Origin: Pegea sp. RAD2-039
Taxonomy: Eukaryota > Chordata > Thaliacea > Salpida > Salpidae
Direction: 5' to 3'
DNA: 64,000 bases
NCBI GenBank assembly: GCA_034620365.1
Contig: JAQGEQ010000170.1
Location: 434,001-498,000, forward strand
The position numbers and the translations under genes were made by a program. The notes under the pieces are model-generated. The model did not search any database. It saw nothing but the letters and a program-made list of their open reading frames with translations, and had not been told where the DNA came from. Of this stretch, positions 1-11,582 are shown one piece after another. Position 1 is the first letter of the stretch, and each line of letters begins with the position of its first letter.

Positions 1-1240
1 GAATAAAACAAATTATAACCTAAAAGTTTTATCATGTTTTCTTTTTGTCAGATATATCAAATAAAATATCATTAAAAAAACATAATTCTTGTCTGAAGTC
101 AAGTGTTTGCGATGTTTTGGCATTTCCAAATTCATTTTTTATACAAATGAGATCAAAATAAAATATTCAAGACTGTTTTCAACATATCAAACTTTAGTTC
201 CATTAAGTTAGAATCTACTAACCGACACTTTTAACAGTTTTTAACTTTTCACGCGAATGTATAAATATTCAAACTATAATAATATTTACAAAATATCCAG
301 CATATAATGCTAAAGAGTACTTTTAGATGGTTTTAAATGTTCCAAGGTTATATTCAAATAATTTGAGATAAACAGAATTCATTTCTAATGTAGCTACTAC
401 TAAAGTATCTATTTTCAGATGCTTGACTTTTTAATTCTTTTAAACAATATTTTATCATATTTTGTTTTGTTGCATTTTATAAAGACATCGAATTGTTTGT
501 TCATTACTATGCTGGAAAAGGAGTTGAAGTGTAGGTCTTAGCCTCAGATTTAGCTACTTGTACTTATTACCTAATAGTTTCTATATATTTTGATCAACAG
601 TTAAATATGAGACGAATTAGAAAACCGACATCTTTTGTTTCTCTCAACCAGCAACACTAATATAGTAAAGTTTTTTTAATAGTATTTTGAAAAATAGATT
701 TTTGGTCAAATTACATTTTTTCAGAAATATTTAAAAAAGCAGAACTAAAAAACTTTATATATATAAACACTACTACCAGAAAAATGTTTTACTAAGAGGC
801 ACTTATGAGCTTTTATGACGATTTATACAGAAAGTTTTACAGAAATATTCTTATATTGCCCCAAGAAACTTACACTAAATTCTTACAGACTTGACTTAAG
901 TTAGTAAGAAATGATTTATTTGATTAATCAAAAAGTTAAAAAAAACTCCAAAGAAATTTATTACGACTAAAAATCTTTTAAAATTTTAACTCTCACAAAA
1001 AGTTTTGATTGAATCATTGCTCAAAGTTTTTCTTTTCAACGTTTACCATTATTTTATAACTTTTTGGATTGGAATTTACACTAAAAAAGATTTTGAAAAT
1101 AATTCAATGAATAATTCATTTGAATAACTGCTAATAACCTGTGATTAAGTTTTGTGGTGTATTTATTTATTATTATTTATTATATATTATTAACTTGGTA
1201 TATTTATTTATATATTTATTTATATACATATCACATACAT
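1..1240. other. AT-rich flank without a recognisable gene
   Basis: I see no coding region here. The stretch is very A+T-rich. From about 1150 to 1235 it turns into a degenerate run of TATTTA/TTTATA units just ahead of the LINE; this may be an insertion site or part of the element's 5' end. Confidence 0.6.
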
Positions 1241-1291
1241 TTATCTGACTTATAAATTTCATACTTTGGTGGGAGTTACTAAAAATCTATT

Positions 1292-2286
1292 ATGGAAACT
1301 ATGGTAGATACAAATGGCAGGACCTTGCGGTCAAAAGCTCCAAAAAACCCAAGCAAACCAAGTTCTTCAAAACAAGCTTGCAATGGCAATTGCCAAGCTT
1401 GTAACAAACCTTGCTCTGGTGAAGATATGGCAATAGATTGCATCAAATGCCTCTCTAGGTTTCACCTCACTTGTAGTGATGTGAGTAAAAAATTTTATGA
1501 TATATTGGAAAATAATAAAATGCAGCAAGTGGGATTTTGTTGGTGCTGCATTAAATGTAGATCTATGGACAAAACAACTACCTCGTCCAACACTAATACA
1601 AGCCTATTGTCCGACATCAGCAACACCATATCCACTGAATTGGCCAAATTTAAATCCGAAATTAGCAACGATGTTGCCAAAATCAATGAAAAGATTTCTA
1701 TCTTATCCAAATCTATGGATGAACTGGATGCCTCCACAAAGAAGCCTCTCACATGACCTCAGTTGTTGGTAATTCTGGATCCGAAAAAAATACTAGCGTG
1801 GTGCAACTTCTTGCCAAGAAGGTTACTGACACGCACAAAAAACTTACTCTGGACCGGGAGGATAGAGAAAACAATGTCATCATCTTTGGTGTCTCTGAGA
1901 CTGATAAAGACGATGACATCAAGACTTTTTATCAAATGTGCACTCAAAGCCTTGGTTTTGTGAACGCTCCAAAAGTTTCAATGACCAGACTCGGGGCAAA
2001 AAGAACAAATCATAAAAGACCGTTAAAAGTGTCCTTTCAGGAAAGATGGGACAAACGTAAGTTTCTTGCTAAACTGTATAAACTTAAGCAGGACGAAAAA
2101 TTCCAGGGCATCAGAGTAGCACATGATATGTGTGAAGATGATCGCGTAGAAAATAAGCGTCTTCTAAAAGAGGCGTACAGCCGAAATCAGAAAGAGCAAG
2201 CAACTGATTTCAAATACAAAGTTCGAGGTCCACCATGGACTTTAAAGATTGTGAAGGTCTTTTCAAAAAACGGAAGTGCAAAATAA
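1292..2286 (+). pseudogene. LINE ORF1: zinc-finger (PHD-like) and RRM-like RNA-binding protein, split in two frames
   Basis: The first frame (1292-1756, 154 residues) starts at ATG and carries a Cys-rich PHD-type finger at about residues 30-90, with pairs of the form CxxxCxxC, CxxC and CWCCIKC, followed by a helical, probably coiled-coil, stretch. The second frame (1753-2286, 177 residues) contains RENNVIIFGV, the signature of the RRM-like domain in ORF1 of CR1/L2 elements, then a basic tail. The stop of the first frame and the ATG of the second overlap as ATGA at 1753-1756. In related elements these domains form one protein that binds the element's RNA, so I read this as a frameshift, although stop-restart coupling is formally possible. 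Confidence 0.8.
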
Positions 2287-5200
2287 CCACTGGACCCACA
2301 TCATCCTTATTCAACCTCTCTTTGCACAAAATTATTAATACTATGCTTCCAGCCCAAGATACCAGTACACAGAAGCCTACCACTAAATCTTACAAGTGTC
2401 AAAAAGACAATTTTTCTATTATATTAGGTATGTTTTTCAACGCACGGTCAATTGTCAACAAAATTTTCGAATTGAAAGCTCTTTTGCTTTCTCAAGATTT
2501 TACATTTGTTTTCATTACCGAAACTTGGTTGAAACCCTTTTATCCTGACTCCTTTCTGGATGACAGTGATCTTTTTCGTGCTTTGCGCTGTGACAGACTG
2601 TTTGATAGAGGCGGCGGTGTTTGTGTAATCTATAAAACATCACTGGCACCCATGATTTCAAGAATTAAGATAAATACCATTGACTGCCCAGGATTTGAGG
2701 TTATTGCTTTCAATTTTCATTACTCAAAGTCTAAGTTTTCCCGCTTTATATGTACCTACCTACCACCGTCTAAAGTTAACGATGATGTTACTATTAAGGC
2801 CTTATTGAAGGTTCTGAAAAGCCTTGTTTGTCCTGAGATTTATATTCTCGGGGATTTTAATTTTAGTAGAATTGATTGGAATAACCCAAATTTAGCATTC
2901 AATGGAAAAATGTTTAATTTGAATGGAGACAAAACTAATTTAGCCAATCTGAGTCATGTCTTTGTAAACTTCCTTGATGCCAATAATCTATCTCAGATGG
3001 TTACTTTTCCAACCCAAGTTAGTGGCAATACTTTGGATCTTCTCATCACATCAACAGCTGAGAACGTTATCTACGTTGATCAAAATGAACCTTTTGCTCT
3101 AACAAGCGATCACAACATGATTGAATTCAAGCTCCAACAAACTTTTTCTACGAACGTTAAAACTCCAAGCATACGGAACTTTTATCGTGGAAATTATAAC
3201 AGTATAAACAAGTTTTTATCAGGTGTTGACTGGATTTCTGTTTTCAACTCTACCGAAGACATCAATGATATCTACTCGAGGTTTACTAACATTGTTAATG
3301 AGTCAATTAAAAAGTTCATACCTTTATATAGAGTCAACAAAAAACCACTTGCCAAGATATTTAAGGAATTTACAGCATTTGAAAAACCTCTTATACAAAC
3401 AAACTAAAGCAGATCCTTCCATTAAACCTCTATACAAAGATCTTTGTCTAGTCTACAAGAAATCAGTTTATAGCTTCTATTTAGGAAAAGAAAGTGCAAT
3501 CTTATCTTCACCTAGCAAGAAAACGTTTTTTTGGCTTCATTAATCACAAGCTTAAGGCGAGATCTCATCTACCTCCCTTGATTGATAACGCCAATCAGAT
3601 GGTGATGGAACCAAAGAATAAAGCTGAATTGCTAAACAAACAATTTGAAAAGGTTTTTATAACCGATGATGGCAATACTCCTACTATTTCCTACTCCAAT
3701 ACCCTTTCAAATATCTCTGAGATGGTAGATCTAGACATAACAGTTGATATAGTATCTAAGGCTATTTCTTCTCTAAAATCAACAGTTTCCAACACCCCAG
3801 ATCAAATCCCAGCTTTATTTTTAAGAAAAAGTACTTCTTCTTTAGCGCTACCCTTATCGCTACTCTTTAACATGACTCTTAAGCGGGGAAGACTTCCACA
3901 AATTTGGAAGAATGCTATTATTACTCCAATTTATAAGAAGGGTCCTAGAAACACTGCACTTAACTACAGACCAGTTTCGCTAACTTCGGTTATCTGCAGA
4001 ACTCAAGAACATATCATTCACAACCATATAACTAGCCATTTGACGGAGCATCATCTAATATCTGATGTCCAGCATGGCTTTGTTAAGCAAAGATCTTCTT
4101 TGACTCAACATCTCACTTTTTTCAATGAGCTTACAGCTCATTACGAAAGTAATACTCCATGTGACATCATATTCCTTGATTTTGCTAAAGCGTTTGATTC
4201 TGTTCCACACAACAAGCTCATTACTGTATTGAAAAACATAAAAATCAGCAACTCTATCTTAAAATGGATTGAAGATTTCTTATCAGGTAGAACCCAACGA
4301 ACCCGTGTAGAAAGATCTTTATCTCCTAGTCAAATCACCAGCGGCGTTCCTCAGGGCTCCGTTCTGGGTCCACTTCTCTTTTTGATTTTCATTGAAGACC
4401 TCATCAGAAGACTAATAACAGTAGACAATGTCAGTGTGTTGTGTATGCAGATGACATCAAGCATTAATCAAGACATTATCTGGTTCTCACTCAAAACTCC
4501 AAACTGCACTAAACATTGTAGAAAACTGGTCTGCGAATCGGCAACTTAAAATCCAGCCAACAAAGTCTGAAGTTATAACATTCTCCCGTAAGCCAGCTGC
4601 CAACTTCAGCAACCAATACTACGTCAATGGATCTATTCTTGAACGAGTATCCTCAGTCATAGACCTCGGCATTACTCTGACATCTGACTTCAAATGGCAC
4701 AGTTATGTTTCCAGAATCTTTGGAAAATCTATCAAGCTTGTCCACCTCATCATAAAGACTTTTAATTCTAAAGATCCATAGTTTTTCGTCAACCTTTTCA
4801 AACTGTACATACGCCCTATTCTTGAATACAATGTCAGTGCATGGATGCCATATCAAGTTGGTGATATCAGAAAAATCGAATCTGTTCAGACAACATTTAC
4901 GAGATTAGTTTGTAGGAAACTTAATATCAAAAACAAAAGTTATAAGCATCGCCTCAGCTTCTTCAATCTAGATACTTTGGAAATCCGAAGAATTAAATAG
5001 GACCTTATTCTGATTTTTAAAATTATTCACAACCTAATTGATCTTCAGTTTGATGACTTTTTCTCCATTAGTCCCTCCCTCAAGTTATATCAACTTAGAA
5101 GACATAAATTACATCTTAATAAGCCCACCCCACCAGCTACGTTAACCAGATTAAGTTTTTTCTCATACCGCACAATCAGTACATTGAACAATCTGCCATC

Positions 5201-5290
5201 AGAGATTGTCATGTCAAAATCACTGGTGTTGTTCAAGAAAAAGCTGAATTGTTATAATATCGCCAACATTGCTATTTCTAAACTGTGAAT
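2235..5290 (+). pseudogene. LINE ORF2: endonuclease and reverse transcriptase, frameshifted
   Basis: ORF2 overlaps the end of ORF1 by 52 bases in another frame. The first segment (2235-3407) is the apurinic-type endonuclease that nicks the target: ITETWL near 2515-2532, TYLPPS near 2752-2769, GDFN near 2851-2862 and SDHNMIEF near 3107-3130. The reverse transcriptase begins near 3500 in a different frame and shows PIYKKGPRN and NYRPVSLTS, LDFAKAFDSVPH near 4170-4206, and SGVPQGSVLGPLLF near 4338-4380. The catalytic YADD (4444-4455) lies in yet another frame. The thumb/C-terminal part follows to about 5290 with VENWSANRQLKI and ITLTSDFKWHSYV still readable. At least three frame changes make this copy inactive as it stands. 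Confidence 0.85.
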
Positions 5291-5467
5291 TTTTCTCTTT
5301 TACAATACTATGATTCTGTGCAATTCTTCATTGTCATATGCTTTTTCGTTTACACGTCAAATAGATCTAATTTGTGAGAATGTGTGTTAGCGAGAGGTGC
5401 TCTCTTTAGGCACCCTCCTTCACATTTATTGTAATAAATAAATAAATAATTGAGAAAGTGAAAATGT

Positions 5468-6280
5468 TCAAACATTGTCGGTAAAGTATGGATGCCTAAG
5501 TGTTACACCTGCAGTTATTCTTTTAGCAGGATTACAAACAATTAGCTGAGATATAAGATCGTGACCAACTTTTGACAAATTTGGTAAAAGTGATGCCCAG
5601 TTAGGACTAGATGGGTAGGAAGGAAAGGGCTGATATTTAGGCAGATTTCGAAAACCAAATATGCGGCGTAATTGGTCATCTACATCACTACCAGGAAACA
5701 AAGGGACTCCAGCATTAGATATTTCAGCAAAAATACAACCAGCACTCCAAGTATCAATAGTAGTATCCACATAGTACATCAGGTGGTCTATACCATAAAT
5801 TATCAACTTCAGATGAAAGATAATTATCATCAATTGCCAAAGGTCTTGCTTCTCCAAAACCAGCAATCTTTATCGTTCCATTTTCATCGATTAATACATT
5901 TGCTGGTTTCAAGTCGCAATGCAAAAACTCATACTGTGACAAAACCTTAAACCTATCATCAATTGAAACTTTAATAATCGAGTAGTTGCACGTCCTATTG
6001 ATTTCCCTCTAGTTTCAACATACTCTTGCTGCAAGTACTCAAAATATAAAGCAAATTTTCTTCCATTCCACATAACTCCATTTAAGTTGACGATATTTTC
6101 ATGTTTTAGTTCTTTTAAGGCAACAATTTCACGAATAAAAGTTCTAGGAATTCCTTCGCCTGTACGGTTGAACAGAATTTCTTTAAAAGCAACCATTTCG
6201 CCTGTTTCTCGGTTTCGAGATTTGTAAACAGCTTTGTAGGACCCTTCAACAATCGTTCCAATTGTTTCGTATTTGTCCAT
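5468..6280 (-). pseudogene. CDK5-like pseudogene, copy 1 of a tandem array
   Basis: An intronless CDK5-like kinase copy in three reading-frame pieces: 6280-5909, 5942-5754 and 5866-5468, with frame changes near 5925 and 5765. The N-terminal half matches the intact copy at 10710-11582 only about 45% at protein level. Its activity motifs are lost: the glycine loop reads VEGSYKAVY, the PSSALRE helix reads PRTFIRE, HRD is HCD and DFG is GFG. In contrast 5509-5630 and 5657-5764 look identical by eye to 10751-10872 and 10935-11042; the piece between them is rearranged and shorter, so the coding region here is deleted relative to the intact gene. A catalytically dead relic, possibly patched by gene conversion. 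The LINE at 1260-5450 ends about 17 bases past its stop codon. Confidence 0.9.
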
Positions 6281-7930
6281 GTTGAAATTTTTCGTAGAAT
6301 AGTTTCAAAAAATATTATTTAAAAGTAAACCTACAGAGTTTGATTTTCTGAAACAAAATAGAATCCTTATGAACTACTTGAATTTTGGTACTTGTTACTT
6401 TTATCATTTCTTTTGTCACTGTTCAATAAAGCAAGCAAAGATCGCTTATTACTAAAAAGTCAGAGATTTTTTCACTTATAAAAGATAAAATAAGCTCCTA
6501 CATGCATACTTCCACAAAAAAAACTTTTAGTAGAAGTAATTTATACAGGTCTATATATATATAAATATATTTTATTATAAAGGTCTTTTTTCTTTTTTTA
6601 TAATATTGTTCGTAGTTTTTAAACAGTACACTTAAGTACAATTAAATAAACAGTACAAGTATAGAAAAATGAATATAATCTTTTTTTAGAGTTTTTTTAT
6701 AGTTTTTGAATAAGATGAAAAGCTAAATTGTTCTTTTTCAAGGAGTTTAAACCATATTTTAAAGCCCAAACTACTCGAAGAATATACATGAAAAATTAAG
6801 ATAAAAAAAATCATATCAAAAAAAGGTTTACTTTAAATATTAAGATAAAGTACAAATTTGGTGACATGATTTTTGAAGATGGTCACCGAAAGGAGATAAA
6901 TACAACTGATAATGACCTTGAGTTTTGCTTCTTGTTGTATTAAGTTTTATTTGATTAAGATGTGTGTGCTGAGCAAAAATTAAAATTCTTAAAACAAAAA
7001 AATGGTTACCAACACTGGATAAAACTAAAGAGAAGACAAATTTAGTACTTAAAATGTTTAGAAATGAAAAATTTTATAAAATATAAATTAAAATTTTGTA
7101 ACTATCATCGATAATAATAAAAATAAATAAAATTCAAAAAAGAATTTAGAGAGAACAAAATAAAAAAATCTATAAGAATAATAACAATATTATAAAATAA
7201 TAATTCTAATACATCCATATAATACTGATAACTAGTTGCTATAAAATATCTTGATCGTTGAAAAACTCACGACCAAAGCTGCCTTAAATGAAACTTGTAG
7301 TAACGAACATTTTATTTATACGGATAGAATATTAAGTATAACGTTCAGTAATGTAAAAAAAATGATTAAAAATCAGTTTATGTTCCATTTCTAAATCAAT
7401 TTATTATAAAAAAGCTTTTCTAGGTTCAAAAATATCAAGCATAAATGAGTAAAACATGAAATAAGAAAAGCTTTCACAATCAAATGGTGGAAACAAAATG
7501 TATATTCTATAATTTCTAAAAAATTTCAATTGATATAAGCTAACATAAACAGCTACTAAAATGTTTTTTAATAGAAAATAAGTAGTCGTAGACAAAAATT
7601 ATAAATATCAAAGAAAACGTTAGTATATTGAAAAAGTTGCACAAAAATAAAGAATTTATCAGCTGTCAACATTAGTTATGACGTACAAAAAGTTGCTTGA
7701 ATCTTTAAACACTCATTAAATGATCTTAGAAGAAACTTCTAGCACACTAGCAACAAAGTATTTATTTTTCTATCGTTTTATTATAATCACCAATTTACAA
7801 TCTAAACAGAAAATATACATTCGATGTCCAAATCGAACACAACTTATACATCCGGCGTGAGCTTAATGACATTTAGAAAAGAAAATGTAGGAATCGGGAG
7901 ATAGTAATCGCTGGTAGTGACCTGGTAGTG
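6281..7930. other. AT-rich spacer of the CDK5 array
   Basis: I see no gene. The segment around 7400-7500 resembles 9480-9545 (shared words such as GAGTAAAA, AAGCTTTC, GAGCTTTCATAAT). This suggests that the duplicated unit of the CDK5 array includes non-coding flank and has a period near 2.0-2.1 kb. Confidence 0.4.
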
Positions 7931-7949
7931 ACCTGGTAAAACCTTTTTA

Positions 7950-8299
7950 CTGTGACAAAACCCTAAACCTATCATCAGTTGAAGCATTAACGAGCGTGTA
8001 GTTGCAGGTTTTATTGAATTTCCATGAACTTCAAAATACTTTTTTAAATTTAACTCAAAGGTCTCAAAAACTAAAGTTCATATTGTTTCATTCTGAATAA
8101 CTTCATTTAATTTGACAATATTTTCATGTTTTAGTTCTTTTAGAACAGAAACTTCACGCATCAGTAAACCAGGAGCTTCTTTATTTTTAGTGAGTTGAAT
8201 TTTTTTCAAAGTAACTATTTCACCAGTTTGGTTTCTAGCTTCGTAGACGGTTTCATATGCTCCTTTGCCAGTCTCTTTAATTGTTAAATATTTCTCCAT
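7950..8299 (-). pseudogene. CDK5-like pseudogene, copy 2 (N-terminal part only)
   Basis: Starts at an ATG (8299) with MEKYLTIKETGKGAYETVY and runs through the glycine loop, the ATP-binding lysine region (IVTLKKIQL) and LKELKHENIVKLNEV, with the PSSALRE helix replaced by APGLLMRE. A stop follows IQNETI near 8080. Beyond it, similarity continues in the same frame (TLVFETFELNLKKYFEVHG, ATTRSLMLQLMIGLGFC) to about 7950 and then fades. It thus covers about residues 1-124 of 290 and lacks the catalytic loop, activation loop and C-lobe. No introns. It is closer to copy 3 (both read VNEVIQN or LNEVIQN) than to the intact gene. Confidence 0.85.
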
Positions 8300-8714
8300 G
8301 CTCGGAAATTTTCTGAGTAGGTCTGTTTTCTAAAAAGTTCTAAAAAAAGTTAGAGAGTTCAGGCTCGTTGAATAAGTGAAAAATAATGCAACTGTTATAA
8401 CAAAACAACTTTAATAAATACTTTGAATATGTTTCTTTGGAAACAGACAACGAAAAATATGAAAACACATTTCAAATAAATGCTCATCACTTCTTGAAGT
8501 TCACAACTCAAGCATTATTCACAACTTTGAAAAATTAATGAGTAAAATTTCATTCAAAATAAATGTAATCAGTAGATAGTTATATCTTGATTATCAACAA
8601 AAGGTTGCTGAAAGTGGCTTTTGCCTATTTTTAAAGTAAATCAAACACTGTATGTGATTAAAAATTCCAGTGGATATAATTCATTTCTTTACAAGACATG
8701 AGAGACTTCTAAAC

Positions 8715-8900
8715 GTTTTGTAAACTGAAGTATTAATGAGCGTACGATTGTGGGACCTGTTATAACCACAGATTCAAAAATATTTCTTCAAATCTTACTT
8801 AAAGTACTCAAGGCCAAATTTATTCTGAATTACTTCATTTACTTTGACAATATTCTCATGTTTTAGTTTTTTAGGATATAAACTTCACACACTTAAAGCT
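8715..8900 (-). pseudogene. CDK5-like relic, copy 3
   Basis: A short, strongly decayed fragment reading LKHENIVKVNEVIQN, then DLKKYF and RTLILQF, with several internal stops. It corresponds to roughly residues 55-118 of the intact CDK5. No start codon or kinase lobes remain. Same strand as the other copies. Confidence 0.7.
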
Positions 8901-10630
8901 TGAAACTTTTCAATTCTTTTCAATTCATATTTGAAAAATTTTCAGTAAGCGCTTCTTTCGAAATTTTTTAAGATGGAGAAATTGAAGGTTATATTTACGG
9001 AAATACTAATGTGATTTTTTAAAGATAGATATTAAGCAGATTTGTAAAGTATTTTAGTATAAAGCGGTTCTTTTATAAAAAGTCATAGAAATAAATTATC
9101 ATGAAAAGCTTTCAAGTTTCTTTACAACATTTTATAGTTTAAATTTACTTATCGAAAATATTAAAATATCAACGTTTAATTGTTAACCAGTAAAATCCAA
9201 TTCAAATGTAAATTCAATCATTTGTAGAATTTATATTGTAAATAAACAAAAGATAACTTTCAAAATTTGTTCATTCGACTTAAACATTAGAGGATTGACC
9301 AAAACAACAACATTTTAAAGGTGATAATATATAAAAGAAGCTATAATATAAGCATCTAAACCCCGTTACCAAAGCTATTTTACTTACAAACTTTAGTACT
9401 CAGGATTGTAGAATAAATTATCATAAAAACATAGAAATCAAGTTCTCTTCCACGTTTGAATTAACTTATTAAAAAAATGTTTCCAAATTAAAAAGCACCA
9501 AGTGTAACTGAGTAAAATATAAAGTATTAAGAGCTTTCATAATCATAAAACTAGAAAAATAAACAAAGTTTTAAAATAAGAAAAACTTAAATTAGAAGAC
9601 TAATGAAGAATATTAAAAGATAGATACACTAAGCTGAGACAATCTACCAGCAAAGTTTGTTCGTCAAAGTTAAGAGAATAGATTAGAAAAAAATTATAAT
9701 TTTACGGAACTTAATCCATGAAAATATCTACGATTGTGCTGCTAACAATACTTTTTTACTGAAACGGTAGAATTGCTGCTCTTATATCAATCATCCCTAA
9801 TTTTCTTACCTACAAATCAAACAGAACTTTGTCAATCGGTCATGAAATAGTTTAGATCTGCTCATCATTGAAAAATCTTCGAATGTTCAGCTCGAGTCAT
9901 CAGTTAAACTTCATCGGAACAAAGCAGCTCAAATTTTTCGAACCATCGACGTCGAATAACGCCAGATTGTCCATTAGCTTGATGACATCAATCAGCAAGT
10001 TGAAGTAGAAAAGAAGGAAACACATTTCTAATAGTAATAATAAGTAGTAGCTCTTCTGTTGAACTTCTAGCTCAAGTATTTATGCTGTCTACTTATTTGT
10101 CTATTAATAATTTGTCGGGAGGTCTAATACTATGATCTACAGTAAGATAAGTTTAAATAGAATCCTATAATTAGTATTATTTCGAAAATTCGAATGTGAC
10201 AATTTTAAAGCAGCATTTTATAAAGGTTTAAATATTTAAACATTTTCTTCAACTTAATTATACTAATATCTGAAATTCAAAATATTTCATTTTGCGAATG
10301 AACCATTTATACTTTGATTTCTACTAGATATTTTATACCAGATTTCTGAAACTGCAATTAGCTTTAGTATCTAAACATAGATAAAGTTACAAAGAAACAA
10401 TCTCAAATTAAAATATTTATTCAGTAATTTTGGTTCTAATACTTTCTGGTTGCACAAAAAGTTAGTAAAAAATTATGTAAAAACGTTTTATTATATTATG
10501 ATCAAAACTGAAAAAGAATGAAAGCCAAGAGAAATGTAATACAATTATGAAACTTATTTAAATTAAAGATCTAAAATTCATATTTATAAAGATTTGAAGT
10601 AACATCACTAACATTATTTCTACAAGAATT
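8901..10630. other. Spacer of the CDK5 array; one small GC-richer island
   Basis: Mostly A+T-rich with no clear gene. The part at about 9870-10025 is less A+T-rich than its surroundings and holds a 41-codon minus-strand reading frame (10025-9900, containing LFDVDGSKNL). I cannot identify it; it may be a relic of an older element or chance. Confidence 0.35.
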
Positions 10631-10631
10631 T

Positions 10632-10637
10632 TTTATT
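10632..10637 (-). other. Poly(A) signal candidate for CDK5
   Basis: AATAAA on the minus strand, about 73 bases past the CDK5 stop codon. Confidence 0.45.
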
Positions 10638-10709
10638 GCATGAATTTGAACAAACATAAAAAAGAGTTTTGATGAAAACTGATTAAATGATTAAGAAAAA
10701 GTGAAAAAA

Positions 10710-11582
10710 TCACACAGTATTGATAAAGTATGGATGCCTAAGTGCTACATCTGCAGTTATTCTTTTAGCAGGATTACAAACAATTAGCTGAGATATAAGA
10801 TCGTGACCAACTTTTGACAAATTTGGTAAAAGTGATGCCCAGTTAGGACTAGATGGGTAGGAAGGAAAGGGCCTAAAATCCGGCAATTTTTGAACACCAG
10901 GCCAAGAATGATTGGTTGGAGTTCCTAATACACGAAATATGCGGCGTAATTGGTCATCTACATCACTACCAGGAAACAAAGGGACTCCAGCATTAGATAT
11001 TTCAGCAAAAATACAACCAGCACTCCAAGTATCAATAGTAGTTGAGTAATATTTGGCACCAAATAATACATCAGGTGGTCTGTACCATAAAGTAACAACT
11101 TCAGCTGAAAAACAATGAACTGGAATTCCAAAAGATCTTGCCAGTCCAAAATCAGCCAGTTTTAATTCTCCATTTTTATTAATCAATAAATTTTGAGGTT
11201 TCAAATCACGATGTAAAATATTATTACTATGACAAAACTCTAAACCTTTCATCAATTGAAGCATAAAGGAACGTGTAGTTGCAGCTTCTATTACATTTCC
11301 ACAAGTATCAAAATATTTTTTCAAGTCTTGTTCACAGTATTCAAAAACTAAAGTCATCTTCCTCTCACTATGTAATATATCATATAGTTTTACAATATTC
11401 TTATGTTTTAGCTCTTTTAAGATACAAATTTCACGTAAAGCTGAGCTTGGGACCCCTTCATCATCATCATCTAGTTGAACTTTTTTCAAAGCAACTATTT
11501 CCCCTGTTTCCTGATTCTTAGCTTTGTATACTGTTCCATAAGTTCCTTCACCAATTTTTTCAATTTTTACATACTTGTGCAT
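10710..11582 (-). CDS. CDK5: Cyclin-dependent kinase 5, intronless and intact
   Basis: A 290-residue Ser/Thr kinase, close to the 292 residues of vertebrate CDK5. CDK5 is activated by p35/p39-type partners rather than by a cyclin and acts in neurons on the cytoskeleton and on vesicle traffic. Visible motifs: glycine loop [11 protein letters not shown] (residues 11-21), ATP lysine in VALKKVQL, the CDK5-specific PSSALRE helix, HRDLKPQN, the DFG magnesium motif in [14 protein letters not shown], and an activation segment [19 protein letters not shown] with the CDK5-type Ser instead of the Thr of other CDKs. All catalytic residues are present and the frame is open throughout. Animal CDK5 genes normally have many introns, so this is probably a retrocopy, but one that looks functional. 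Three decayed copies lie downstream on the same strand. Confidence 0.95.
   Translation of the reverse strand: MHKYVKIEKIGEGTYGTVYKAKNQETGEIVALKKVQLDDDDEGVPSSALREICILKELKHKNIVKLYDILHSERKMTLVFEYCEQDLKKYFDTCGNVIEAATTRSFMLQLMKGLEFCHSNNILHRDLKPQNLLINKNGELKLADFGLARSFGIPVHCFSAEVVTLWYRPPDVLFGAKYYSTTIDTWSAGCIFAEISNAGVPLFPGSDVDDQLRRIFRVLGTPTNHSWPGVQKLPDFRPFPSYPSSPNWASLLPNLSKVGHDLISQLIVCNPAKRITADVALRHPYFINTV

Larger units (their letters stand above)
1260..5450 (+). mobile_element. Broken CR1/Jockey-superfamily LINE (non-LTR retrotransposon)
   Basis: A nearly full-length non-LTR retrotransposon on the + strand. ORF1 encodes a zinc-finger plus RRM-like protein, ORF2 an AP-type endonuclease and a reverse transcriptase. 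The 3' end is a short TAAATAAATAAATAA tail at 5432-5450 with no long poly(A), as in CR1-like families. The exact 5' end is not visible; no target-site duplication could be defined. The copy is not fully intact: ORF1 is split near 1753, and ORF2 changes frame near 3400, 3520 and 4430 and has further breaks toward its 3' end. Most of the sequence still reads well, so the insertion looks moderately young. Its 3' end abuts the decayed CDK5 copy at 5468-6280. Confidence 0.9.
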
